This document shows, piece after piece, positions 56,558-64,000 of a stretch of 64,000 nt of DNA; the stretch's first letter is position 1, and the number at the start of each line of letters is the position of its first letter. The notes under the pieces were generated by a model. It was not told where the DNA came from, searched no databases, and worked only from the letters and a program-made list of their open reading frames with translations. The DNA is from UBA1366 sp047602575 (GTDB lineage Bacteria; Bacillota; Clostridia; Oscillospirales; Ruminococcaceae). The translations under genes and the position numbers were made by a program. The stretch spans positions 62,001 through 126,000 of the forward strand of contig JASGGY010000002.1 in assembly GCA_047602575.1 (NCBI GenBank). Reading direction: 5' to 3'.

Positions 56558-59546
56558 GCACTCCATGCCCCCCGCCAACGACCCGCGTGAAAATGAATCA
56601 ACCGCGTCCGGCGAAACCGGTCAAGTACCTGCGACCGGAGCGGATGCCGGAAGCACAGCTGTGATCAAGGATGCCGCATCCGCCGCGGGCAGCCGTGCCG
56701 TGCCGCAGAGGCTGCGGAAAATCAAACGTCCGGAAATCCCGCACATACCGGATCTGAGCAAGACCGCGCAGGGGATGCTTGCGCGCTGCATCCGGCGCGT
56801 GACGGACAACTGGGTTTACCTGGCTGCGTTCTGCATTCCCGCGTTGCTGCTGTACATTGCCTACGCAGTGTTTGAGGTGCATCCGTGGGGGGATAACTCT
56901 GTTCTGGTGCTTGACCTCAACGGGCAGTATGTGTATTATTACGAACGGATGCGCGACGCGCTCTGGGGCGACGCGAGCATGATTTACAGCTGGAGCCGCA
57001 GCTTGTCCGGCGAAATGTTCGGCGTGTTTGCCTATTATCTGGCAAGCCCGTTTATGATCATCCCGTGCATTCTGCCGCGCACATGGATGCTGGGCGCGAT
57101 CGAGCTGGTTCAGATTCTGAAAATCGGCACGGCTGCGGTGACGTTTGCGTTCTGCTGCCGCCGGTTCGGCAACCGCAACGCCTATGCCGTGCTTGCCGGT
57201 GCGATCAGCTATGCGCTGATGGCGTATATGATCGTCGAGCTGATGGATCCGATGTGGCTGGACGGTCTGATCTATCTGCCGCTGATTGTGTGGGGCGTTC
57301 ACAGGCTGGTGGACGAGGGGCGGATTCTGCCCTTTGCGATCCCGCTGTCGCTGATGTTCATCGCACATTTTTACATCGGCTATATGGTGGGCATTTTCAC
57401 GGGAATTTATTTTATTCTGCGTTTTTTCACCTGCCAGGGAAGAATTCTGCCCAAACGCTTTGTGTCGGTTTTGTTCAAGTTTATTTTCGGCACGCTCACG
57501 GCAATTCTTGCCGCGTCGGCGGTGCTGATTACGGTTTACAATTCGCTCAAGCTTGGCAAGTTTGAATTCACCGAGCCGGATCTGACGCTGAAAACCCAGT
57601 TTGACCTCTTTACCTTTTTCACAAAGCTGTTCCCGATGAGCTACGACACCGTGCGGCCGGAGGGGCTGCCGGTGCTGTACTGCGGCGTGCTGACGCTGAT
57701 TATGGTTCCGCTGTATTTTATGAACAGCAAAATCAACATCAAGGAAAAGGTCTGCAACGGGCTTGCGGCGGCGATTCTGATGGCGAGTATGTACATCGCA
57801 CCGCTCGACATCATCTGGCACGGGCTTCAGGTTCCGAACTGGCTGCCCTACCGGTATTCGTTTATCTTCTGCTTCATGCTGGTGTTCATGGCGTACCGTG
57901 CGCTAGACAACCTCGATGGCATTTCGTTCAAGGACCTGGGTGGGGCGGTGTTCGCGCTGTTCGTGCTGGTGGTTTACCTCGAACACGAGGGCGTGGATTA
58001 CCTCAAAACCTTTGATACCGAAACCGTTGCAGGCGTGGGCGATGTTTATTCGATCCAGAGCATCTGGCTGACGCTGTTGGCACTGCTCGTCTATTTCGGC
58101 GTCGTCCATATTATTAAGGGGCATAAATCCGCGGCGGCGGCGGTCGTGCTGGTGATTGCGGTGGGCGGGGAATGCTATCTCAACACCATCGATACGATCC
58201 GGAAAATCGACAAGGACGTCGTGTACAGCACCTATTCGAGCTATTATGACTATATGATCGACGGGCGCGACGCGGTGAAGATGATCAACTCCAACGACTC
58301 CACCTTCTTCCGCACGGAAGCGACCTTCCACCGCACGGTCAATGACCCTGTGGGCATGGGCTACGCGGGCATTTCGCACTCCAGCTCCACCATGAACACC
58401 CCCGCGATGCTGGCGCTAAAGTACTTAGGCTATGCCTACGGCGGAAATTACACCAAATACGACGGCGCAACGCCGCTAACCGATGCGGTGTTCGGCATCA
58501 AATACCTGATGAACCGCACCGACGGCGAGTACGAGAGCCAGAAGCTGATTCCGGAGGACTATGCCCTGCGCTATACCACGCAGCAGACAGGCTCGCCGAT
58601 AGAAGTTTATCAGAACCCCTACGCGCTGGGGCTCGGTATCGTGTCCGACAAGCGCATCACCGATCTCACGTTTGACCCCATGGATCCCTTTGCCAACCAG
58701 AACGCGCTGCTCAACAGCCTGCTCTCGACGGACTCGGATGTGGATTTCTTTCAGACACTGACCCCCTATGAAACCGCCGACGAGAATGTAATGCGCGCCA
58801 CGGCAAGCGGCGGCTACACCAAATACAGCTACTCGGACGAAACCAACTATGAGTGCCATCTGGATTATGTGTTCAAGATGAAAAAAACGCAGCATATGTA
58901 TATGTTCCTGCCCACGCAGTACGAACGCAAGGTCAATGTCTGGGTCAAGACCGATCCGGAATACGCCGACGCAGAGGGCGATTTTGACTTCATCGACAGC
59001 TTCTTTGAGGGCGATGATTATTCGATCATGGATCTTGGGGAATACCAGTCCGGTGAGTCGGTGCGGGTGCGCATTTCCATTCCCACCACACCGGGCGAGG
59101 CATATTGGACGAAGGAGCTGTTCTGCACGCTGGATACAGACGCGCTGAAAACTGCGGTTGCGACGCTCAAGGATCGCCAGTGGAAGCTCACCGAACACAC
59201 CGATACCTATCTGGAGGGAACAGTCACCGCGCAGAACGATCAGGTTCTGTTCACCACCATCCCCTATGAGGAGGGCTGGACCATCCGCGTGGACGGGCAG
59301 GAGGTTTCCCCGCTGGTGAGCGCGGGCACGTTCATCACCATCCCCCTGACCGCGGGTACGCACACGGTAACAATGAAATTCCTGCCGAATTATTTCATTA
59401 TGGGACTGGTGCTGTCGGCGTTCGGCGTGCTAGTGTTTGTGCTGATTTTCCTATTTGAATACAAGGACGGCGTGTTGATTCTCCGGCTGCTCGGCAAGCA
59501 GAAAAACAAAGAAAAAGCACAGATAAAAGCCATTGACAAACGTTAA
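56550..59546 (+). CDS. YfhO-family membrane glycosyltransferase
   Basis: ATG 56550 follows GGAAGGGA. The 998-residue protein has a cytoplasmic N-terminus of about 90 residues and about a dozen membrane helices, beginning VYLAAFCIPALLLYIAYAVF. A GQYVYYYERMRDALWG loop carries likely catalytic residues. A large outer domain of about 330 residues and a final helix (FIMGLVLSAFGVLVFVLIFL) follow. YfhO proteins work with CsbB-type GT2 enzymes to decorate teichoic acids or other envelope polymers, matching the upstream gene. The last helix and RLLGKQKNKEKAQ tail are typical. Confidence 0.9.
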   Translation: MDEHSMPPANDPRENESTASGETGQVPATGADAGSTAVIKDAASAAGSRAVPQRLRKIKRPEIPHIPDLSKTAQGMLARCIRRVTDNWVYLAAFCIPALLLYIAYAVFEVHPWGDNSVLVLDLNGQYVYYYERMRDALWGDASMIYSWSRSLSGEMFGVFAYYLASPFMIIPCILPRTWMLGAIELVQILKIGTAAVTFAFCCRRFGNRNAYAVLAGAISYALMAYMIVELMDPMWLDGLIYLPLIVWGVHRLVDEGRILPFAIPLSLMFIAHFYIGYMVGIFTGIYFILRFFTCQGRILPKRFVSVLFKFIFGTLTAILAASAVLITVYNSLKLGKFEFTEPDLTLKTQFDLFTFFTKLFPMSYDTVRPEGLPVLYCGVLTLIMVPLYFMNSKINIKEKVCNGLAAAILMASMYIAPLDIIWHGLQVPNWLPYRYSFIFCFMLVFMAYRALDNLDGISFKDLGGAVFALFVLVVYLEHEGVDYLKTFDTETVAGVGDVYSIQSIWLTLLALLVYFGVVHIIKGHKSAAAAVVLVIAVGGECYLNTIDTIRKIDKDVVYSTYSSYYDYMIDGRDAVKMINSNDSTFFRTEATFHRTVNDPVGMGYAGISHSSSTMNTPAMLALKYLGYAYGGNYTKYDGATPLTDAVFGIKYLMNRTDGEYESQKLIPEDYALRYTTQQTGSPIEVYQNPYALGLGIVSDKRITDLTFDPMDPFANQNALLNSLLSTDSDVDFFQTLTPYETADENVMRATASGGYTKYSYSDETNYECHLDYVFKMKKTQHMYMFLPTQYERKVNVWVKTDPEYADAEGDFDFIDSFFEGDDYSIMDLGEYQSGESVRVRISIPTTPGEAYWTKELFCTLDTDALKTAVATLKDRQWKLTEHTDTYLEGTVTAQNDQVLFTTIPYEEGWTIRVDGQEVSPLVSAGTFITIPLTAGTHTVTMKFLPNYFIMGLVLSAFGVLVFVLIFLFEYKDGVLILRLLGKQKNKEKAQIKAIDKR

Positions 59547-59561
59547 AAAAAGTATTATGAT
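59533..59561 (+). promoter_or_regulatory. Promoter of zinc-ribbon membrane gene
   Basis: TTGACA, 17 bp, TATGAT. It overlaps the end of the YfhO gene. Confidence 0.75.
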
Positions 59562-59644
59562 AGAATTGTTACAGGCGGATTTTTCCTGCGGGAATGCCCG
59601 CGCGGACACCGGATTGTCAAATTGAAGGGATGGGGTTTTCAAAC

Positions 59645-60595
59645 ATGAAAAAGCTGACTTATACCGGCGGCGCACCGATCGTGCTGACGCTGATGGCATT
59701 GCTTTTCTCACTCATCAGTGCGGCGCACAGCGTGATCATGGCTCTTGTCGAAGCGTCCGTATATGACATTGATTTCTCGGATACAAAGCTGTTCGGTGAT
59801 TTCTATTTCAGCGTATCAACTTACAGCACAGACTATTCCGTCATACATGCCAAAGACGACTGGTTTTATTCCGCCTTGTCATGGAACACAATCGGCTACA
59901 TATTTCTGGTTCTGTCCCTCGCTACGCTGTTCGTGCTGCTGACCTCCCTGCGCAAAAAGAAAACCGGGATGCAGTTTCCGGCGTTTCTGCTGATGATTCT
60001 GCTCGGCATCGGCGCTTCGCTCGGCGATGTGATTTATCAAGTTGCAAACCATGGCGGATTCGATGATCTTTTTACCAACCCATCTGATTTATACCAGTCC
60101 GAGATTCTCCTGAATGCCGATATTGCGCTGCACTCCATCATTCCGGCGACGGCGCTGCTGTTCCTGCTGCTTGCGGCAGTTGTGCTGCTGGTGCGCGCGG
60201 GAACCGAAAGCTTCTCCGTTCAGACACCGCGCTGCGAGGAAGCACCCGCGCCGAATTCAACCCGCCCTGACCTGACCACAACGACGGGCACTTTCACTCC
60301 CTATGATCAACTCCTCCAGACCCCTGTTAACAACGCCTTCACACAGCCGCACGATGAGAATCGGTACGCGCCCGAAATACCCGAGCAGCCCGCGCCGGAA
60401 AGTATCCCCGCAGAGGATACCGTCACAGAAGATCTTTCCGAGCCTGTTCTGGAAACCGTTCCCGCACAAGCGGCGGATGTACAGCCAGATGCACAGCCGA
60501 CAGCTTCATCAAACCTCGCGTTCTGCCCGGGCTGCGGCAATCGCGTTGCCCCCGAAATGAAGTTCTGCAACAACTGCGGGAAACAGGTTCGCTGA
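59645..60595 (+). CDS. Membrane protein with C-terminal zinc ribbon
   Basis: ATG 59645 is chosen (GAAGGGA upstream, somewhat distant). The 316-residue protein has four hydrophobic segments (IVLTLMALLFSLISAAHSVI, TIGYIFLVLSLATLFVLLTS, FPAFLLMILLGIGASLGDVI, IIPATALLFLLLAAVVLLV). A Pro/Glu/Thr-rich cytoplasmic linker and a final zinc ribbon CPGCGNRVAPEMKFCNNCG follow. The ribbon is similar to that at 50,703. Function unknown; it has its own promoter and terminator. Confidence 0.75.
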   Translation: MKKLTYTGGAPIVLTLMALLFSLISAAHSVIMALVEASVYDIDFSDTKLFGDFYFSVSTYSTDYSVIHAKDDWFYSALSWNTIGYIFLVLSLATLFVLLTSLRKKKTGMQFPAFLLMILLGIGASLGDVIYQVANHGGFDDLFTNPSDLYQSEILLNADIALHSIIPATALLFLLLAAVVLLVRAGTESFSVQTPRCEEAPAPNSTRPDLTTTTGTFTPYDQLLQTPVNNAFTQPHDENRYAPEIPEQPAPESIPAEDTVTEDLSEPVLETVPAQAADVQPDAQPTASSNLAFCPGCGNRVAPEMKFCNNCGKQVR

Positions 60596-60628
60596 TCGGG
60601 TCTCAGCGTCAAAAATTGTATTAATCAG

Positions 60629-60665
60629 GAAAGCATCTGCGTTTTTCGCATGTGCTTTCTTTTTT
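60629..60665 (+). terminator. Intrinsic terminator (+)
   Basis: GAAAGCA-TCTGCG arm with CGCA-TG-TGCTTTC and a run of seven T, after the zinc-ribbon gene. Confidence 0.8.
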
Positions 60666-60670
60666 GCGCC

Positions 60671-60703
60671 AAAAAAAACCCACCCGACAAGCGGATGGGT
60701 TTT
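60671..60703 (-). terminator. Intrinsic terminator (-)
   Basis: On the minus strand AAAACCCA pairs with TGGGTTTT and eight T follow in total, after the membrane-fusion gene. Confidence 0.8.
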
Positions 60704-60720
60704 GGAATGTTGGTGAAAAA

Positions 60721-61734
60721 TTATCGGAGAATGACCTGTTCGCCGCCGGACAAACCGCCGGTGATTTCGACGTTGTCCTCGTTTTCGATGCCGGTTTCCA
60801 CGTCGGCTTCCACCTTGACGCCGTTGACAAGCAGATATACAAACTTGCGGTCGGAAACGGTCTTGATCGCTGCGGCAGGAACGGTGACAACATTCTGCTT
60901 TTCATAGACGTTGAAGGTAACATCCACACTGCCGAAGTCTACAAACTCCACGTCCTTGTCGTCCGGTTCGATGACATAGGTCCAGCCGGAATAGTCCGTG
61001 CCGCCGTCAAAATAAAGGATGTCTGTAACCTTGCCGGTGGTGTTGATGAGCTTGCCCTGGGTGAGGGTGACTTTGCTGCCGAAATTGACGTTTTCAAGCT
61101 GGTTGTCGTAAATAAACGCACACAGCTTTTGTTCGGATTGATCCACCATCGTTGCAAATTTTGTTCCTGAGGATACTCGTGAGCCGGATGAAAGGGGCTG
61201 CGCGAAATCCTGCCTGCCGTTTGCGGCAAGCGCAATCGTTCCGTCTGCCGGGGCTTTGATGGTATAACGGCTGCGGGTTTCCTTGAGTTTTTTGTATGCG
61301 ATGGTTTCGATATCGTAATCGATTTTCGCAAATTCCAGCTCGTTGCCGCCGATGCCCTCGTTCACAAGCGTATCATAGGTCTTTTTTGCCGCGTCCAGCC
61401 GGAGTTTTTCGTCATCGAGCTGTTTGTCAATGTCATCGGTTTCGAGCTTGCAAAGCACGTCGCCTTTTTTGACCGTCGCGCCGTCATCAACGAGAACGTC
61501 CGCGATCGTGCCGTCCTGATCAAAGCTGATCACGGTTTTATAGGGGTAATCCATCGACGCGGTGCTTTTATAGATTTTGGAAATCGTGCCGACCTCCGCC
61601 TGCGCGGTGGAGTAGGAGATTTCCTGCGTGTCGAGAATTGGAATGCTGATGGTTTCGCTGTCGTCGTCGGACGAGCAGGAAGCCAGCGGCGCGGCAGCCA
61701 AAACCGCCGCAAGCAGCAGGGCAAGTTTTTTCAT
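60721..61734 (-). CDS. Membrane fusion (HlyD/MacA-like) lipoprotein
   Basis: The 337-residue protein has a lipobox (APLASCSSDD, Cys at about 20) and a periplasmic-adaptor layout. The lipoyl-like first half is ISFDQDGTIADVLVDDGATVKKGDVLCKLE. A short helical hairpin (LDDEKLRLDAAKKTYDTL) follows, then the second lipoyl half RYTIKAPADGTIAL and a beta-barrel part ending FVYLLVNGVKVEADVETGI. Adaptors of this kind pair with ABC transporters such as MacB-like ones, but no transporter gene is next to it here. Confidence 0.85.
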   Translation of the reverse strand: MKKLALLLAAVLAAAPLASCSSDDDSETISIPILDTQEISYSTAQAEVGTISKIYKSTASMDYPYKTVISFDQDGTIADVLVDDGATVKKGDVLCKLETDDIDKQLDDEKLRLDAAKKTYDTLVNEGIGGNELEFAKIDYDIETIAYKKLKETRSRYTIKAPADGTIALAANGRQDFAQPLSSGSRVSSGTKFATMVDQSEQKLCAFIYDNQLENVNFGSKVTLTQGKLINTTGKVTDILYFDGGTDYSGWTYVIEPDDKDVEFVDFGSVDVTFNVYEKQNVVTVPAAAIKTVSDRKFVYLLVNGVKVEADVETGIENEDNVEITGGLSGGEQVILR

Positions 61735-61880
61735 TGCGCGTATCCTCCAAAATAACCGTGAAAATCAACAATTTTACGGTTCGCTATCAAGTTTATTTTA
61801 TCATTTTACTGACTGTTTTTCAACAGCATTTCGGTGAATAATCTATGATTGTATAACCCGACAAATCCGATAAGCGATCT

Positions 61881-62999
61881 TTAGTAATTTTCCCCAACGA
61901 GCAATGCGCCAATGACGGTGTTTGACAACAAAAATCCAGCCCGCGTCAGGGCGATGCCCTCCGCCGTACGTCGCGCCAGATCGGCGGAAAGAAACCGCCG
62001 CGCGCGTTCTTCCAAAAGCCGCGCATTGCCCCCGAGCGCATCCAGCCGTGCGAACGAAATTCCCTCCGCCAGTCGCAGCCCGAGCAGGATGTATTCCTCG
62101 TGTGCGACGACCTGCGCTTCCTCCGTTTCCTCCTGCTGAACCGGCGCACGGAGAAACGCATCGGCGGAGGACGGCACATAGAACCGTCGGCCGTTCAAAA
62201 AAGAATGCGCCGACGGGCCGATGCCCAGATAGTCCGCCCCGCGCCAGTATTTCAGATTGTGACGGCTCTCAAAGCCGGGCAGCGCAAAGTTTGAAATCTC
62301 ATAATGCCGGTAGCCCGCCGCTTCAAGAAAATCCGCCAGCGCTTCGTACAAATCCGCCTGCGTGTCCGCATCCGCGGAAACCGCCGCCTCCCCGCGCTGC
62401 GCAAAGGGCGTTCCGGGTTCGATTTTCAAAAGATACGCCGAGATGTGCGGAACACCTGCACCCACCAGCCGAGCCGCCGACGTCAGCAGCGTTTCCTGCG
62501 TCTGACCGGCAAGCCCGAGGATCAGGTCGCACGATAGGTTTTCAAAGCCCGCCGCCTGCGCCGCGCGGATGGTCGCTTGTGCAGATGCCGCGTCGTGCAG
62601 CCGCCCGAGCAGCGCAAGCTCCGCCGTGTCAAAGCTCTGAACACCGATCGACAGGCGGTTGACGCCGATGGTTCGGAGTGCAAGCAGTTGGTTCGGCGCG
62701 TGCGCGGCGGGGTTGACCTCGAGCGTGATTTCGGGGCTTCTGACGCGCAGATGTGCATATGCCGCCGCGAGGATCTGTTCAACCTGCGAAAAAGACAAAA
62801 GCGACGGAGTTCCGCCGCCAAAGTAAATCGTGTCGAATGCGCGTTGAGAGAGTTGCGCGCCGTAAGCGCCGAGATTGCGCACCGCCGCATCGGTATAAGC
62901 TTGTGCCGCATCCGGCGAAAAAGCGCCGGAATAAAAATCGCAGTACGGGCATTTGCGCAGGCAAAACGGCACATGGAGGTAAAGTCCCGCATCGCTCAT
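61881..62999 (-). CDS. hemW: Radical SAM heme chaperone HemW
   Basis: The 372-residue protein has the radical SAM motif GLYLHVPFCLRKCPYCDFYS near the N-terminus (C-x3-C-x2-C, with an additional Cys). TIYFGGGTPSLLSF, VNRLSIGVQSFDTAEL, LSCDLILGLAGQTQETLLTS and HYEISNFALPGFESRHNLKYW follow, the last being the HemW signature. HemW delivers heme, in place of the coproporphyrinogen oxidase activity formerly assigned. The start overlaps the upstream stop by ATGA. lepA lies two genes upstream, a common order. Confidence 0.92.
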   Translation of the reverse strand: MSDAGLYLHVPFCLRKCPYCDFYSGAFSPDAAQAYTDAAVRNLGAYGAQLSQRAFDTIYFGGGTPSLLSFSQVEQILAAAYAHLRVRSPEITLEVNPAAHAPNQLLALRTIGVNRLSIGVQSFDTAELALLGRLHDAASAQATIRAAQAAGFENLSCDLILGLAGQTQETLLTSAARLVGAGVPHISAYLLKIEPGTPFAQRGEAAVSADADTQADLYEALADFLEAAGYRHYEISNFALPGFESRHNLKYWRGADYLGIGPSAHSFLNGRRFYVPSSADAFLRAPVQQEETEEAQVVAHEEYILLGLRLAEGISFARLDALGGNARLLEERARRFLSADLARRTAEGIALTRAGFLLSNTVIGALLVGENY

Positions 63000-63499
63000 C
63001 GCTTTTCACCGTGCTTTGCGCCGCTTAAAGCGTTGTCGTTGTCGGAAAATGCTTCGTCAATAAAGCGACCCGCGTCGTCGGCGTTTTTCTGCGCCCGGCT
63101 GCGGAAGCCGCGAAACCCGATGCGCGCCCCCGCGATGGCATAGGTGAACAGCAGCACCGTGCCGGCTTTGAGCAGAAAGTTCCCGTAGCCCGTTGCGGAA
63201 AGATGAAAATACGTGCTGTGGGCATTGAGAAAATCCACCGTGCGCGGATGCAGCCAGAGCCAGAAGATCGCCCCCAAAATCCCCGCGAACAGCAGGAAAG
63301 TCGTCACGCCCAGAAGCGCGTCGCGCAGCCTGAGTGCGCCAAATTTCACGCCCGCGAAAACCGCCAGACACGCGATGAGCACCATGCCGCCCATATGCCC
63401 GATGTTTGCATAGATCTCAAGCCCGAACGGCAGCACGAGCATTCCGGCAAAGCCGTAAATCAGCGCGTACCGTACCGCTTTGAAAAATTCCGATGTCAT
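62996..63499 (-). CDS. Four-span membrane protein, unknown
   Basis: ATG 63499 (MTSEFFKAVRYALIYG) follows GGAGGAAG; a longer frame reaches the lepA end. The 167-residue protein has about four hydrophobic segments (ALIYGFAGMLVLPFGLEIYA, GGMVLIACLAVFAGVKF, LLGVTTFLLFAGILGAIFWL, FLLKAGTVLLFTYAIAGA) and a basic cytoplasmic tail. It lies between lepA and hemW with tight spacing, so it is co-transcribed with them. Family not recognised. Confidence 0.7.
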   Translation of the reverse strand: MTSEFFKAVRYALIYGFAGMLVLPFGLEIYANIGHMGGMVLIACLAVFAGVKFGALRLRDALLGVTTFLLFAGILGAIFWLWLHPRTVDFLNAHSTYFHLSATGYGNFLLKAGTVLLFTYAIAGARIGFRGFRSRAQKNADDAGRFIDEAFSDNDNALSGAKHGEKR

Positions 63500-63518
63500 G
63501 CCGCTTCCTCCTTCCGCA

Positions 63519-64000
63519 CTACTCATCCAGCTTTAACACACTCATGAACGCGTCCTGCGGCACCTCGACCGAGCCGAGCTGACGCATGCGCTTCTTGCCT
63601 TCCTTCTGCTTTTCGAGCAGCTTTTTCTTTCGTGTAATGTCGCCGCCATAGCATTTCGCAAGCACGTCCTTGCGCATCGCCTTGACGGTTTCGCGCGCGA
63701 TGACCTTGCCGCCGATTGCTGCCTGAATCGGAATTTCAAACAGCTGCCGCGGGATGTGCTCCTTGAGTTTTTCGGCGATCTTCCGTCCGCGCGCGTAAGC
63801 TTTTTCGTGATGCATGATGAACGAGAGCGCGTCCACCACGTCGCCGTTGATGAGAATGTCAAGCTTGACCAGCTTGCTTTGCGCATAGCCCTTGAGTTCA
63901 TAATCAAAGGACGCATACCCCCGCGTGCGGGATTTGAGTGCGTCGAAAAAGTCGTAGACAATCTCGTTGAGCGGCAGCTCGTAATGCAGATCCACGCGTG
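63519..64000 (-). CDS. lepA: Elongation factor 4 (LepA), C-terminal part
   Basis: The gene runs out of the window. The visible residues are the LepA-specific C-terminal domain: HYELPLNEIVYDFFDALKSR, TRGYASFDYELKGYAQSKLV and IHE-region equivalents LSFIMHHEKAYARGRKIAEK. LKEHIPRQLFEIPIQAAIG, KVIARETVKAMRKDVLAKCY, GGDITRKKKLLEKQKEGKKR and the end QDAFMSVLKL follow. LepA is a ribosomal GTPase that acts on stalled or misplaced translocation states. No damage is seen in this part. Confidence 0.95.
   Translation of the reverse strand, partial: RVDLHYELPLNEIVYDFFDALKSRTRGYASFDYELKGYAQSKLVKLDILINGDVVDALSFIMHHEKAYARGRKIAEKLKEHIPRQLFEIPIQAAIGGKVIARETVKAMRKDVLAKCYGGDITRKKKLLEKQKEGKKRMRQLGSVEVPQDAFMSVLKLDE

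Noticed and set aside
56598..57821. 407-codon minus-strand frame opposite YfhO
   Set aside because: It is a His/Gln/Arg-rich antisense shadow of membrane-protein coding DNA; the YfhO frame is well supported.
1..64000. CRISPR array
   Set aside because: No regular short repeats with unique spacers were seen; the TATGGC iterons and the 279-bp coding repeats have different structure.
1..64000. rRNA operon or insertion sequence with transposase
   Set aside because: No rRNA-like sequence and no DDE or serine/tyrosine recombinase frame was recognised on either strand.

Overview
The window joins two kinds of DNA from a Gram-positive, probably spore-forming gut-type bacterium of the Ruminococcus/Oscillospiraceae group. 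The evidence for this is Thr/Lys-rich linkers in exported proteins, a YpeB germination protein, a SleB-type hydrolase, a class B sortase, GH5 endoglucanase, AGGAGG-type ribosome sites and TTGACA/TATAAT promoters. This assignment is inference from gene content only.

Positions 1 to about 38,100 are most of an integrative and conjugative element (ICE) that appears to be decaying. It carries small DNA-binding proteins and a truncated primase-polymerase (1-1.9 kb), a YefM/YoeB-type toxin-antitoxin pair (2.7-3.2 kb), a very large thioester/Cna-B surface adhesin (4.3-9.9 kb), and an AT-rich block of membrane proteins with an XRE regulator between two copies of a 79-bp repeat (9.9-12.7 kb). An amidoligase / double gamma-glutamylcyclotransferase cassette follows (13.0-16.2 kb), then a TOPRIM protein, a Maff2-like pilin, VirB6-, PrgI- and VirB4-like transfer proteins and an Ig-like surface protein (16.2-24.2 kb). 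After these come an AT-rich membrane gene, a structured leader RNA before a PBECR4-type gene, an SSB-like protein, a helically phased iteron/oriT-like region with RHH proteins, and a MobP-type relaxase (25.5-30.5 kb). The block ends with an exported metallopeptidase, a HAD-VirD4 fusion, a winged-helix protein, and a Type IIL-like methyltransferase running into an orphan RelE toxin (30.6-37.4 kb). A 15-bp perfect palindrome, GTGTCAC-S-GTGACAC, sits just after gene ends at seven places in this part and was not seen in the chromosomal part. No integrase lies in the window; the other end of the element is outside it.

Several element genes are broken. The primase is truncated, the coupling protein has lost its Walker A half, the methyltransferase has lost its end, and four genes (1.9, 4.0, 9.4 and 30.0 kb) each need one extra base to read through. 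Transfer from this copy alone therefore looks doubtful unless the breaks are sequencing errors or are bypassed.

From 38,128 (tRNA-Lys) to the end the DNA looks like ordinary chromosome. It holds a GNAT acetyltransferase, a DUF815 ATPase, a uridine-kinase-like protein, an MBL/beta-CASP protein, YpeB, cysteine desulfurase with ThiI, PncC/CinA with sortase B, and an SH3b-SleB hydrolase. Further on are Maf, a DUF421 protein, a GH5 endoglucanase, a PHP phosphoesterase, a GT2-YfhO pair for cell-envelope glycosylation, a membrane fusion lipoprotein, HemW and LepA. At least five copies of a two-hairpin dispersed repeat lie between these chromosomal genes and none in the element.
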